A DNA stretch of 64,000 nucleotides, from assembly GCA_039654915.1 (NCBI GenBank), contig CM077599.1, positions 78,956,001-79,020,000 on the forward strand, written 5' to 3'. Position 1 is the stretch's first letter; every line of letters begins with the position of its first letter. Shown in pieces: positions 22,297-34,505 of the stretch. Made by a program: the position numbers and the translations under genes. This stretch comes from Aquilaria yunnanensis (taxonomy: Eukaryota > Streptophyta > Magnoliopsida > Malvales > Thymelaeaceae). The notes below the pieces were generated by a model that did not search any database, was not told the origin of the DNA, and saw only the letters and a list, made by a program, of their open reading frames with translations.

Positions 22297-24960
22297 ATTT
22301 GAATAAGTCAGTGCTTTTATTGAGGATAATTACAATTCCTTTTGTTTAAGTATTAAATATAGTAATTATCAAAATGACCATTTTCTCATTCTTTTTTTTT
22401 TTTTTATTGTGATTAACAATCAATATTTTCTTCAAGTAAAAAAATACAATTGTGGATGACTTGAGTGAAGATGAATCATATGTTATATGGTTATCATCCA
22501 TTAAAAATTCAGTAGTATTAAGAGAGTTTTTGCTAGACTTTAAGAAAAATTAGTTTATTTTTTTATAATAAGAATTTATTTTCATACAATAGGATCTCAT
22601 TTTCATTTAATAGGAAACCAATTTCGTTTAACAGATATCCAATTTTATACATCAAAATTTGCAACTTTGTATAACATGAAACCTAGTTTTGTACAATAGC
22701 TAACCAATTTCATAGGGTAAATAGCACTTGTCGCCTTTGAATTAAGACCCATGTTTCAAATTCATCTTGAAACTATAAAATGTTACACAATTTATTCTTT
22801 AAATATGAAAATATTATACCATTCATCTTGCCATTGCTTGCAACCGTTAAAATGGATGGGGAAAAAATGTAAAAAATTAGTTTTAACCTCTGAAAACTTT
22901 CTATTTGCCGTAGGAAGCTCAAAACTTTTACATTTTACAATAAAATCACCTTATATTGGGGCAGTCATACTAAAGAAATAAGACTTGTGTAAGAAGTTCC
23001 ATGGTAAACATATTAGGGGAAGGGGGTAAAGATGTTGAAATAATATGCATAGTTTGCATGAAGGGTTGAAAAATTCCATAAAAGTGCGATATTTTAAGAA
23101 CAACCACTCAGATGCAAATCCTTGAACATACAAAAATAACATAGCAGAAACAATAAAGGGTATGTAATAGATTAATTACAGACATCAATGTCCTCTTCCT
23201 TGACGGAGTACATTTTGAATATGTATAAAAGATATGCAATAGATTAATTACAGACTTCAATGTCCTTTTCCTTGATAGAGTACTTTTTGAATGTATCCAA
23301 AGGCCCTTTCTGTAGCTACTTAGTCACAATTCCATTGAACCGCACCACAACCTTCAAGTTTTGGAAGCAAAAAAATACACATAAAACTTTCAAATTGTAT
23401 GATTTACCATTAAATATATTTTAGAATGCATTAATTTAAAAATTTTGAAAATTGTATTGACAAAATTTTCAAATTTTTTTGAACTAAGGCATTTTATGAT
23501 GAATCAATCTTGTTGCGAAACTAAAGCTACTAAACAAGAAGAAAGTGATAATGGTAAAGAAAATATCATAGTGAAGCGAATGCCCTGAGTTCTAGTGGAG
23601 GATCGCACCAATTGGCAAATGACTTCCATTTGCAATGTCAAGGAAGAGAACTTTTGTTGTGTCACAATTTGGAAAGGAAATGTTGCTGAATTATAATCAC
23701 AAAATCAGAAAAATGAGAAGCCTTGATCAGACATTTGAACGGCATAGTGGCTGACCTTGACCGGTGGAGGAAAAAAAAAAAGATAGGTGCTCCACCACGT
23801 GGTGTGGAACGGCATGGTGAGGCGTCAGCGAAAGATAATTGAAGAAGTACTCTTAAACTGAAGTACCACTAATCGAAGCCATCGATCGTGACCTTGGCAC
23901 GCATTTCCCTATTATTGACTTGTTCTTATAATTGGACCAAAGAAAATGTGGTTTTCAGGTATTGAGACATTGAGCTAGTTTTGATGCATTCGATTTGAAC
24001 AGTTTCCTCCAAGAGAAGATAGTTTAATTGTAAGCTATAAAAGTTTTGAAGTTTCTATAACAAATAGAAAGTTTTCAGAGGTTAAAACTAGTTTTTCACG
24101 TTTTTTTTGTCCATTTTAACGGTTGCAGTTAACGGCAGGAATGGATGAATGGTGTAACATTTTTATAGTTAAAGGATAAATTGTGTAACGTTTTGTAGTT
24201 CCGGGATGAATTCAAAACATGGGTTTTAGCTTAGGGACGACAAGTACTATTTACCCAATTTCATATAATAGAATCTCAATTTTGTACACAACATATCAAT
24301 TTTATACTTTAGGAACTCAACTGTATTAGTGAATTTTCTTTAGGCTCTATTTTTCCACTAATTTAAATGTTAGATGTATCCTCACATTTCATTGTTGTGT
24401 CTGCACACCATGTCCTAAAAAATTTGGTCAGTTTCTCATAAATAGTTTCTAACTTCATACAAATATTTCTTAGTGTCATATAATTTCTTTCCAATTTCAT
24501 ATACTATTAAAACTCATATAATAGGGATACAGTTTCATACATAGATACACCGGATTTCAAATAACAGAAACTTAAATTCATACAATAACAATTTAGTTTC
24601 TTACAATAACAACTTAGTATCCTACATTAGGTTTCACACTTTTAGAACCCCATGACTATATACTATCAGCTCAGTTTCATACAATTCATTTCCAGTTATA
24701 TATGTGTGTGTATAGTTTTTTTATACAATAGCAACTATATTTCGTGCAATAGATTTCTAGTTTCGTACAACTACAACTGACACCAGTTTCGTATAACAGC
24801 ATCTTAGTTCTGCATAATACTAATATAATTTCAAATAATACGAGGCCAGTTTTGTCCTATAACATAATTTAATGCAATAGGAGCTAGTTGTACATAATAG
24901 TAACTCAGGTTCATAAAATAGTAACTCAGTTATATATAAATAAAATAAATGTGAAAAGCA
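22297..24960. repeat. block X, copy 1: degenerate ~20-bp repeat upstream of F-box C
   Basis: Paralogous to 35,757-37,130 and interrupted here by Mutator-like element 2. Much of it is a loose succession of phrases such as AGTTTCATACAATAGCAACT, CAATTTTGTACACAACATAT and TAGTTTTGTACAATAGC, each ~20-23 bases. No open frame of note. It sits between F-box C and block Y and is missing by deletion in unit D. Confidence 0.6.
22715..24256. mobile_element. non-autonomous Mutator-like element 2
   Basis: 1,542 bases flanked by AATTTCATA on both sides (22,706-22,714 and 24,257-24,265). Ends GGGTAAATAG...CTATTTACCC are perfect inverted repeats for ten bases. The similarity continues inward for about 220 bases, e.g. 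AACCGTTAAAATGGA and TTTTAACCTCTGAAAACTTT appear in both arms. The empty site is visible at about 36,160 in the paralogous block X. No transposase is seen; the ~1.1-kb interior has no recognised coding sequence. Confidence 0.88.
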
Positions 24961-25039
24961 GCCAATGCTTGAATGCATGAATTCGGGAATGACTTAACTG
25001 GAAACATGTAATGCAAATGCAATGAGTAAAATGGCAGAT

Positions 25040-25571
25040 CAAAATTCATAAGGGTGAATTTGGACAGCTAAAGAGAGTCTAGGGATAATGAGGGTTTGGA
25101 CCAAAAAGCGGTTTGGAGGTTCCGTAACTCGCCTGTTCGCGTCCTGACTTGCTGCCTCTCTTGATCTTCGGCGGACGGCGACGAATCGGAGGCAACGGTG
25201 GCTTGGGTCCGTAGAAAGAGCGGACAGAAAACCTGGGGAGCTGATTATGGAAGCGGTGGAGCTTCGGGCGGTGGGATCGCCGGAGAACGCGGAGGAGAAC
25301 GGGGCTCTTGAATCCGCCTTGTCATCGTTGTGGAAGAATGACGATAATTGGGAGAGAATTAGTGAGATTATTCTCGGTTTTTGAGTTTGAGAAATCTGTA
25401 GGAGAGATGTTTTGGGGGAAGGTATGTATGGAAAGATTGGATCATCTGAATCTCTCTCACTAGAACAGGAAAGAGAAAGGAGACATTTCCACCATCTGTC
25501 AGTGGTGTGTATAAACACAGCATGGGCAGTGCCCAACTCCAGAAAAGGTAAAGCACCAAAACAAAGATATA
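25040..25571 (+). other. block Y, copy 1: GC-rich gene-like fragment
   Basis: One of three copies (others near 31,600-31,960 and 37,140-37,534 continuing at 38,238). On the + strand an ATG at 25,247 in a good context opens 45 codons (MEAVELRAVG...DDNWERISEIILGF) to a stop at 25,384. The reverse strand is open across the same segment (to 165 codons). The composition, a CGGCGGACGGCGACG leader and copy conservation suggest a first exon and 5'-UTR of a captured or duplicated gene, but I do not recognise the product. Which strand, if any, is coding is undecided. Confidence 0.4.
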
Positions 25572-25858
25572 TTCCCTTTCGAATTTAGTTGAAACATTTT
25601 TCTGAGTGCGCAAATTAAAGTGTATGTAATTTATGTTAATTTTTTATATAATAAAAATTTAAATAATAATTAAAAATTTTATTATTATTATTTATTTTGT
25701 GCAGTGAGAGATTAAGTGAATATAAAAAAAAAAGTCTTTATTGAGTTTTGTGTAAAAGAGTAATTTAATTGTTTAAATTTTTTCAAAAGAGGAAATGTTT
25801 CAATTTTTTGGGACATTCTAAAAAGAAATATGTTTCAAGTAAATTGGGACAGAGGAAA
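25572..25858. mobile_element. Stowaway-like MITE
   Basis: Inserted at a TA (25,570-25,571 and 25,859-25,860). The left end TTCCCTTTCGAATTTAGTTG pairs with a right end reading TTTCCTCTGTCCCAATTTAC in reverse; both continue with TTGAAACAT. The paralogous sequence at about 38,355 shows the empty site AAAGATATATTAAATG. No coding capacity. Confidence 0.75.
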
Positions 25859-25895
25859 TATTAAATGAAAGTTAAGATTGGTATATTACTTAATT

Positions 25896-27142
25896 CATTT
25901 TACTCTCATTCGCTTATTGAATATGTTCAAACAAAGCAAAATGTGGGGCACTTTAACCCATTTACAGATTTACTCCATTAGATTTTTAATGGTTCAGTTG
26001 CTTGATTGTAACAATTTAACGTTGTAGTTGTTAAATTACAAAAAATGCGTAGCTTGGAGTACTTAATGATAATTCAATACAAACTTAATTAAAGTTTCAA
26101 AATTATAAAAAATATTGGAAAAAAATTTACTGGAAAAGAGAAAAATAAATAACGCTACAAAATAAAATAAAAAATGCTACAATATTATAATCAATTTAAA
26201 AAAAATTAACCGATTAGAAAATTAATTTTATTTTCTTAAGAATCAATTACAAAATTTCAAAAGGAAAAGAAAAAAGAATCAGACGGACATCTCCATCTTT
26301 GCCTTCAGTGGCAGCTCTGTTCCTTGGAGGCCGCTCATCATCCCTACTGTCGCATTTGGACCCATGGCTAGCAACAAACCCAAATGATTCCCCTCAAATT
26401 GGACCGAATCAAATAATCCGGACACGGTGAGGAGACAAAGCGAGGCATGGTGGAGCAGGCAAAGGCCGCCATGAGCCAGGAACGAAGTGTAGAGCAACAA
26501 GGGCAGTGGGTTGGGGAGGGGACAAAGTGGGACGACGAGGGGACATGGTAGGACGGGTCGAAAAGGCGGGTGGAAGGCGAGATTTGAGAGTGGAGATGGG
26601 GTAGAGGCAAGTGGCGACATCAACTCTTCGTCCAGGATATTCAATTTCAGACCCTTGATCTTCAATTTAGTCGTTTGCCACCTCATCGAGGCTTTTCATC
26701 GTTCCCCCACTTCATCACTCAGATTCAAACAAGTCTCCATTTGGATTTTTGTTAAACTTATTCATTTGGATTGATTCGTTAGACTAATTCGTTTGGATTT
26801 TTGTTGGATTGATTTATTGATCTTTCATTTGTAGTGGAAACGAAGCGGCAGAGGAGAAGATCGGAACAACGGCAGTGGCGGCATGGTGGTATTTAGGGTT
26901 ATTGAGGAGGGTTGTAAAAAAATAGGGATTGAGCTTAGATTACTAGATGATAAAGTATAGGGTATAAAAGAGACAAATTAAGAAGTTTGGTCAGTAAAAT
27001 TATAATTTTACTGATTAGTCAACAAATAGATAGATTTATGGTCAAAGGGGCAAAGTATTGAATGCTCCATCGCCAAGGGATTGAGTTGCACCAAACCAAA
27101 ATCTAAGATGGCAAAGTCCAAGAAAGTAACGCGGATTTTGGA
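25896..27142. mobile_element. element W, copy 1 (Mutator-like, uncertain)
   Basis: The flanks TTACTTAATT (25,886-25,895) and CTACTCAATT (27,143-27,152) look like a worn ~10-base TSD. 16,825-16,850 gives a probable empty site (ATTACTCAATTTGACC). The ends are weakly inverted, clearer in copy 2 (AACTCAGTCCTTTAAC against AACTCAGTCCCTTAAC). A GC-rich middle (26,280-26,900) is shared with 40,220-40,820 and is open on the reverse strand for 135 codons. That frame is not recognised and may be captured host sequence or a chance frame. Confidence 0.5.
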
Positions 27143-27254
27143 CTACTCAATTTGACCAATAAAAATTACATTTATTGTGATTTCACTTAACTATAAGTTT
27201 TATCTACTTATATAATTATTTTGGAATAGAGGAAAGAATATGGTTAATTCTAAA

Positions 27255-28545
27255 ACTTTAATCACTTTTCTATTGAAAAAATCTTAAAGCCTTCTAATTC
27301 AGATATTATGTCATACTCTCTCCATCCTATATTTTTTGTATTATTCACTTTTTAACAATTAATCTATAATTTTTTATTTTTAAAATTTTAGTATATAAAT
27401 GAAGAATCTTTATATAAGAATGATAAATGAAGAGATACAGTTTCTAAATATAATTTTTTTAAAATTTTTTTCTAACAAATACTAATATAAATAAATTCAA
27501 GTCAAACTACGTGAAAAAGTAAAATTGTGCAAAGAATATGAAACTAAGGTAATATATAAGTTCATTCTGTTAGTTTTTTCATTGTTTTAGATAAAAATTA
27601 CTTATATGGTACTTTCTATCCCATGGTGGGTCTCAAACTGCTATGTGGATGATTATAATGAAGGAAAATAAACTTTTAGTTAATCTGACACAAATAAATA
27701 ATTAAATCATTCTTCCCCAAATCTTCTCCCTCACCTCCGATTCGGCCCAGGTAAGCTCTCCTCCCTTTGGTCTAATGCCCCTTATTGCGGCAGGAAAACG
27801 CCAAAAACAACAGAAGCAGATAGGAGATTGGTAGAAACAGCATGATTCATAGGGTCCGAAACTGAGCAATTCAGAGGAAGATGAGTCTCAATGTTGGCAA
27901 AAAAACCCGCTGGTATTGTTGATGGAATCGAGCCCAAAACCTTGATTCACCGTGTCGAGTCTTCCATGTCCATTCCACATTTTTTTTGTCCCGATGTTTA
28001 ATGGCAACCAATTGTTGTTTTTGTTACTGCTGGTGCCCATGGAGGCAGTGCCACCGCAGCCGCCACCGCCGCCAACAGAGGAAGATATTGTTGAGGAGGA
28101 AGTTGGAGGATTCGTGCTTCTTGTTGCGTCGAGGACAATGGTGGGTTGGGGCGCCTCTACCCAGACAGGAAAACAATGTTGCAGAAGGCATCTAGCCTAA
28201 GAGCTGAGGAGAGCAGCTGGGGCAAGTCCGAGGAGAGGGAGAAGATTTGGGGAAAAATAAAAAATTACATTTAATGTCTTTAATCATTTGTCTATGTAAA
28301 ATTTTAATTTAAAGTTTTCTTTCCTTCACTGTAGTTATCCATGTGGTAGTTTAGGATTCAGAATAGGGGTAAAAAGTGCAACATGAGCAATTTGCATATA
28401 AAATAAAGGAAAAACTAACATAATGAATTTATATAGAACATGATATATGAATTAGCGGACTTTAAGATGACACCAGCTGAAGTAAGGGGCCACATTAGGA
28501 TAACCGTGATAGTAAACGAACAATTTATGGATTTTATCCTTTTTC
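27255..28545. mobile_element. element Z, copy 1 (long-TIR, Mutator-like)
   Basis: Paralogous to 46,222-47,350 (best preserved) and to the truncated 32,103-32,722. It has long inverted arms. The innermost pair is CCCCAAATCTTCTCCCTC near 27,718 with its reverse complement near 28,232. Further out, TTAGTTTTTTCATTGTTTTA matches the reverse of ~28,400. The middle (27,950-28,200) is GC-rich with a CCGCCACCGCCGCC run and an 82-codon + strand frame of unknown function. The left arm is shortened and carries the MITE at 27,316. Confidence 0.6.
27316..27549. mobile_element. Stowaway-like MITE nested in element Z
   Basis: TA at 27,314-27,315 and 27,550-27,551. The left end CTCTCTCCATCCTATATTTT pairs with the right end in reverse, CCTTAGTTTCATATTCTTTG. 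Element Z copy 3 (near 46,325) lacks it, so it inserted after Z had spread. Confidence 0.75.
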
Positions 28546-29654
28546 TAATTGAGTCACAAAACTTTGTGAGTTTCTATTTAAGTCCAACAACTTTCAGCAC
28601 GTGTAAACATTTAATCCTAAACTATTAGCCATATGTTTTGGGGTTAGTTTTAGGACTAACTATTTATATATTTTATAAGTTTTAGGACTCAAAAAAAAAT
28701 CAAAAAGTTTTGGAATTTAAATAAAAATTCACAAAATTTTATGACTTAAATAGAAAAGTCAAAATAAATTTAGGACTGAAGTGGTCTTTCTCCTAGCTGT
28801 TGTGCTGTTGAAGTTTCAAAACCTTTTGAGAAAATATCAATTTGTCTTTCACCATTCTTTCTTCCAAATACTTTTCCTCCAAATTAATCGTTTATTTTTT
28901 TAACAGTGAGAAGAGCAAATATCTTCTTTTTCAAAATTTTCAAAGAATTTTTAATATTTTTTTCTATTTATATATTGAATGATGAAACATTATACTTTGT
29001 CATGGATTTATTTGTTATCATCGTATAATTAATGCGGAGTTGGCTTCACCTGGAGTATTTCTAGCATATAAAGTTTGTTTTTATTCAATAGGTCCCATTA
29101 ATATTATTTTTCAATTTATGGAAACTATTATCTTATTTATGCTTTTAGAAAATTGTCAAACTTATTGATAAGCATCTCATTTTTATGAGGTTAGTGGAGA
29201 TTACAATTTAATGGCTAAAAATATATATATTGAGAAGTCATTTGTTCTTTGAAACTTTTAATCATCCTTTAAAATCTTCCAAAATTATTTTTAATTTTTA
29301 ATTTTTAAAAAAACATAAAAAGGTAAAAAATCATGAAAAAAATCTATTCAAACAAAAATTTAAAAATTATAAGAACTTCTAAAAAAATGTTTTTCAAGTT
29401 GAAGGGGGAAAGACTACTTTCAATCCTAAATCCATCGCAACTTGTCTATTTAAATTTTAAAATTTTATGAATTTCTATTTAAGTTTTACTAATTACGAAA
29501 CATGTAAATAGTTGGTCACAGAGAAAAAGTTTACCTCAGAATAGGTGGCTAATGGTTTATAACTAACTATTTACATTTTTAAAAAATTTTAGAACTTAAA
29601 TAGAAATTTATAAAATTTTAAGACTTGAATAAAAAATTTATCAAAGTCCAGTTA
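28546..29654. repeat. inter-unit flank of the F-box array, copy 2
   Basis: AT-rich, closely similar to 32,723-33,780 and 47,351-48,480. Shared phrases include TTTAATCCTAAACTATTAGCC and TTCAAAACCTTTTGAG. No gene is seen. It leads into the 3'-UTR module of copy D. Confidence 0.65.
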
Positions 29655-30360
29655 AGCGAAGGGGCCGACAAGTCTTTAAGCGCACGTAATCATGAGTCTT
29701 AACCTATTAATTCGCATATTCTTCAATCTCACGCACTCAGCTTCTTCAGGTAATTCAGATGTCCAAGCCACAACTGTAACAACTGAATCAGGAAAATAAA
29801 CCCGCAAGCAAACACAACAGAAACGGCAAGCCATTGCAACTGGACTTGGTCTCAAAATCAAATTGAACAATTTTTCCACAATAGTGTAGCAGTAAAAACA
29901 CCAAAAGTTTTTTGCGTCTTATACATATAACATTAGAAGCATCTTCTTCAAGAACCACAACTCTTTCTTCAGATCTCGACTTACAATCCCTCGATCACAG
30001 CAACAGTTCTGCCAAGCGTAGAAGGTTAGCTAGCAGGCTGCAAAGAAACAAAGAAACAGTGTTAGGCCTAGGCTTCAACAAAACCAATTGAACAATTCTT
30101 CCACACAAGTGTACTAATTCCAGTTAACGATCCAGAGCAAGTGCCTACTGATGGCTAGTTTTAAAAAAGGGTAATTAGGGACATTATTAGGCGTCAACCT
30201 AAACAAATCAACACAATTTCTTTCAAAACAAACTTATTTAACTCTATGGTCAATCGGATCTGAAGGATGGAGGCATCACTATTTTTGACACCCACAAAGC
30301 TAAAGTATTCTTTGCTTCGACACACTTAAAACAAGACATACCTGCTCCAAGGCCAAAACG
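29655..30360 (-). other. 3'-UTR module of F-box copy D
   Basis: Collinear with the copy E module at 33,785-34,505 with few differences. It includes the splice-like GAGCAG|GTATGT near 30,345 and the acceptor-like TTCTTTGCAG near 30,040 (reverse strand). The near identity of D and E here shows they are the youngest duplicated pair. Confidence 0.6.
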
Positions 30361-31468
30361 TCAAACAGGGGCAAAAGACTCTGCGTAAATATGAGCATTG
30401 CGAGTCCTGTGACGAAAACAGCAGCTTGCCAAAGTTGTACAAAGAACAGTTCATCTTCTTCCCCCAGAACAATGAATAAGATATCACCATAATCACGACA
30501 TCTAACATTGCGAAACAAATGATCGTGCCTAATAGAGTACTTCATTGAGAGACCTGAGAAGTCATGTTCCATCTCATAGACAATCCACCTAACAGGATTG
30601 CAATCCAAATCAACTTTCAACATATACAGATGCCCTTGACATGCTCCAAAATATTCTACAGTATCCCTGCCCCTCAAAGGAATGGTTGCAGTTTCTCTCA
30701 AACAATTCTGGCTAAGATCAAAAGAATAGATAGCTTCATTGCTATGTCCAAGCCAATTAACTGCACCATTCCAAAATATGGGACGTCTACTCAGACTATA
30801 GGGTACACATCTGTCATTTGGAATCGTAGTAGAATGCCTCCACGACCCAGTTTGGGATTCATAAACGTCAATCCGATGTCCCAGTTTGGGATTCATAAAC
30901 GTCAATCCGATGTAATCGATGGTACCCAAACCTTCTCTCGACGTAATTGTTGCAAACAATTCTATATTTTTCCGGTGTGGAAGGATCAAAAGCCAGAACG
31001 AATGAGCTACACAAGTCAAATATATTTGGTACTCTAGCCACGTGTTTTGTGGTTGGATTGCAAACATAAAGCTTGCGTTGTCGATTATCAAAGCAAGTTC
31101 GCTCTTCAAATGAACACAGCATATCCATTGCAGAAGTTCAGAATTTCCAATCCTTTCGGGAATTCGCAAGGAGCCTTAGAACAACTCCTAACGCGATAAC
31201 TCTTATCAAATCTAAAATATTTCACATCTCTACCGGCCATGTCAGTTATGAAGAGACCTGTCGGCCTAGGGTAAGGGTTACGACGAGTATGTTCGAGACG
31301 AAACTGCGGATAAGAGATGAGAACATACCATTGCCGGGAAACCCTCTTGAAATTGAGGAGAGATTTTACCGGGAGACGAATCAGAATCTCCCACAGCAAA
31401 TCAGCAGAAGATGCTACTTCTTCAACCGCTGCCTTGCTAGGACGACCTCGCTTGGAATTATTAGCCAT
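30361..31468 (-). pseudogene. F-box/FBA copy D, two frameshifts and a deletion
   Basis: Start ATG at 31,468 (MANNSKRGRPSK), with the F-box identical in its core to copy E. First, two bases are missing near 31,123 relative to E, so the first frame ends in NFCNGYAVFI. Second, a perfect 34-base tandem duplication at about 30,850-30,917 (unit starting CCCAGTTTGGGATTC) shifts the frame again. Third, near 30,440 about 50 bases present in E (the KVYTYNAKAPNLLP region) are gone. The three frames together still cover the whole FBA domain at high similarity to E. The damage is therefore recent. Confidence 0.88.
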
Positions 31469-31584
31469 TTCCAAATCCCAACCTCGCAAGTTCTGAAATG
31501 CACCGTGTGCAAGTACACCGCGTTTCCTTTCCTGTTTGGTGCCGTTAGTGGAGGTGAGAAAAATCAGCACATATTAATATGAAT

Positions 31585-31984
31585 AAATCAGCACATATTA
31601 ATACGAATCGGAGGCAACGGTGGCTTGGGTCGGTAGAAAGAGCGGACAGAAAACCTGGGGAGCTGATTATGGAACGGTGGAGCTTCGGGCGGTGGAATCG
31701 CCGGAGAACGCGGAGGAGAACGGGGCTCTTGAATCCGCCTTGTCATCGTTGTGGAAGAATGACGATAATTGGGAGAGAATTAGTGAGATTATTCTCGGTT
31801 TTTGAGTTTGAGAAATTTGTAGGAGAGATGTTTTGGGGGAAGGTATGTATGGAAAGATTGGATCATCTGAATCTCTCTCACTAGAACAAGAAAGAGAAAG
31901 GAGACGTTTCTACCATCTGCCAGTGGTGTGAATGGCGGTGTCCAACTCCAGAAAATGTAAAGCACAAAAACAAAGATATAGTAA
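31585..31984 (+). other. block Y, copy 2, joined directly to F-box D upstream region
   Basis: It starts at CGAATCGGAGGCAAC, fused to the upstream sequence of copy D (AGCACATATTAATA). The X block found in units C and E is therefore deleted here. Within the small + strand frame one G is missing after ATGGAA (31,669 onward), shifting it relative to copies 1 and 3. Not recognised as a functional gene. Confidence 0.4.
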
Positions 31985-32102
31985 ATGAGGGTTAAAATTG
32001 GTATATTACTTTTAAGTTAACTTCAAAAGTCCTTTAAAATTTGATTTAACCTACATTTTATCTCTTTATTTTAAAAAATTTACATTTTATCCCCTACTTT
32101 AC
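31985..32102. mobile_element. truncated Mutator-like MITE
   Basis: The left half of the 38,391-38,845 family (AAAAAATTTACATTTTATCC) ends abruptly at 32,102. There it is joined to the middle of element Z, which points to a deletion between the two repeats. Confidence 0.55.
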
Positions 32103-32722
32103 CCCACAAAACCTTGATCCACTGTGCCGAGTCTTCCATGCCCATGCCACATTTTTTTTGTCCTAATGTTTAATGGAAACCGATTGTTGTTGTTGTTACT
32201 GCTGGTGCCCATGGAGGCAGTGCCACCGCAGCAGCCGTCGCCGCCAACAGAGGAAGATATTATTGAGGAGGAAGTTGGAGGATTCGTGCTTCTTGTCGCA
32301 TCGAGGACAATGGTGGGCTGGGGCGCCGCTACCCAGACAGGAAAACAATGTTGCAGAAGGCATCTAGCTGAAGAGCAGAGGAGAGGAAAGAGAGCAGCTG
32401 AGGCAAATCCGAGGAGAGGGAGAAGATTTGGGGAAAAATAAAAAATTACATTTTAAGTCTTTAATTATTTGTCTATGTCAAATTTTGATTTAAAGTTTCA
32501 TTCCCTTCACTATAGTCATCTACGTCGTAGTTTGGGGTTCACCATGGGGGGTTTAGAAAGTGCCACATAAGCAATTTCTATCTAAAATAAAGGAAAAACT
32601 AATAGAATGGACTTATATAGGACACGATATATGAGTTAGGGGATTTTACGATGACACCAACCGAGGTAAGAAACCACATTATGATAACCGTTATAGTAAA
32701 GGAACTATTTATGAATTTTACC
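32103..32722. mobile_element. element Z, copy 2 (left part deleted)
   Basis: Begins inside Z at CCTTGATCCACTGTGCCGAG and continues collinearly with Z1 and Z3 to the right arm (GATATATGAGTTAGG). Missing its left inverted arm, it can no longer be mobile. The GC-rich middle (32,130-32,430) is preserved. Confidence 0.6.
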
Positions 32723-33784
32723 CCTTTTCTATTTGAGTCCCAAAATTTTGTAAGTTTTTATTTAAGTCCTAAAACTTTCAACACATATAAACATTTAATC
32801 CTAAACTATTAGCATATGTTCTGGGATTAACTTTAGGACTAACTATTTACATATTTTGTAATTTTTAGGACTAAAAAAAAAATCACAAAGTTTTGGAACT
32901 TGAATAAAACTTTACAAAATTTTAAGACTTAAATAAAAAAGTTACAAAAAATTTAGAACTAAAGTGGTCTTTCTCCTAGCTTTTGCTCTGTTGTCGCTTC
33001 AAAACCTTTTGAGAATGTATCAACTTGTCTTTCATTATTCTTTCTTCCAAATACTTTTTCAAATTAATTCTTTATTTTTTTTATATTGAGAAGAAAAAAT
33101 ATCTTCTTTTTCAATTTTTTCAAAAAATTTACAATATTTTTTTTCTAGTTATATATTGAATGATGAAAAATTATACTTTGTCATGAATTTATTTGTTGTC
33201 ATCGTATAATTAATGTAGAGCCGGCTTTGCTTGGAGTATATTCAGCATATAAGGTTGGTTTTTATTCAATAGGTCCTATTAATATTATTTTCCAATTTAA
33301 GGAACCTATTATCTTATTTATGCTTTTAGAAAATTTTCAAACTTATTAATAAGCATCTCATTTTTATATGAGTTTAGTGAAGATTACTTTTTAATGACTA
33401 AAAATATATATTTTGAGATGTCATGTGTTCTTTGAAACTTTTAATCATCCTTTAACATCTTCCAAAAGCATTTTTAATTTTTCATTTTGTAAAAAACATT
33501 ATTTTTATTTAAAAAATGTAAAAAATTATGAAAAAAAACCTATTCAAACAAAAATTAAAAAATTATAATAACTTCTAAAAACGTTCTTTTCAAGTTTAAG
33601 GGGAAAGACTACTTTCAATTTTCAATCTTAAATCCGTTGCAACTTGCTTATTTAAATCTTAAAACATTGTGACTTTCTATTTGAGTTCTACTATTTGCGA
33701 AACATGCAAATAGTTGGTCCTAGAGATAGAATTTACCCTGAAATTTTAGGACTTAAATAAAAATTTTATCAAAGTCCAGTTAAG
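32723..33784. repeat. inter-unit flank of the F-box array, copy 3
   Basis: Near-identical in order to 28,546-29,654; AT-rich and without genes. Nothing further is seen. Confidence 0.65.
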
Positions 33785-34505
33785 TGAAGGGGCCGACAAG
33801 CCTTTAAGCGCATGTAATCATGAGTCTTAACCTATTAATTCGCATATTCTTCATTCTCACGCACCCAGCTTCTTCAGGTAATTCAGATGTCCAAATGCAA
33901 CAGAACATGTACATCAGACCTGTAAAACCAGAACCAGGAAAATAAACCCGCAAGCAAACACAACAGAAACGGCAAGCCATTGCAACTCAACTTGGTCTCA
34001 AAATCAAATTGAACAATTTTTCTACAATAGTGTAGCAGTAAAAACACCAAAAGTTTTTTGCATCTTATACATATAACATTAGAAGCATCTTCTTCAAGAA
34101 CCACAACTCTCTCTTCAGATCTCGACTTACAATCCCTCAATCACAGCATTGTTCTGCCAAGTGTAGAAGGTTAGCTAGCAGGCTGCAAAGAAACAAAGAA
34201 ACAGTGTTAGGGCTAGGCTTCAACAAAGCCAATTGAACAATTCTTCCACACAAGTGTACTAATTCCAGTTAATGATCCAGAGCAAGTGCCTACTGCTGGT
34301 TAGTTTTAAAAAAGGGTAATTAGGGACATTATTAGGCGTCAACCTAAACAAATCAACACAATCTCTTTCAAAACAAACTTATTTAACTCGATGGTCAATG
34401 GGATCTGAAGGATGGAGGCATCACTATTTTTGACACCCACAAAGCTAAATTATTCTTTGCTTCGACACACTTAAAACAAGACATACCTCCTCCAAGGCCA
34501 AAACG
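33785..34505 (-). other. 3'-UTR module of F-box copy E
   Basis: Immediately downstream of the intact copy E. Splice-like GAGGAG|GTATGT is near 34,485 and acceptor-like TTCTTTGCAG near 34,185 on the reverse strand. The presence of this module at an intact gene supports the idea that it is transcribed 3'-UTR and not random flank. Confidence 0.55.

Noticed and set aside
24250..24950. Block X as a CRISPR-type or telomere-like array
   Set aside because: The ~20-base phrases are too variable and lack regular spacers; plant nuclear context.
30564..31037. 157-codon + strand frame across F-box copy D
   Set aside because: Antisense of the F-box coding region; the same antisense words recur over copies A, C and E, where the sense strand is clearly the gene.
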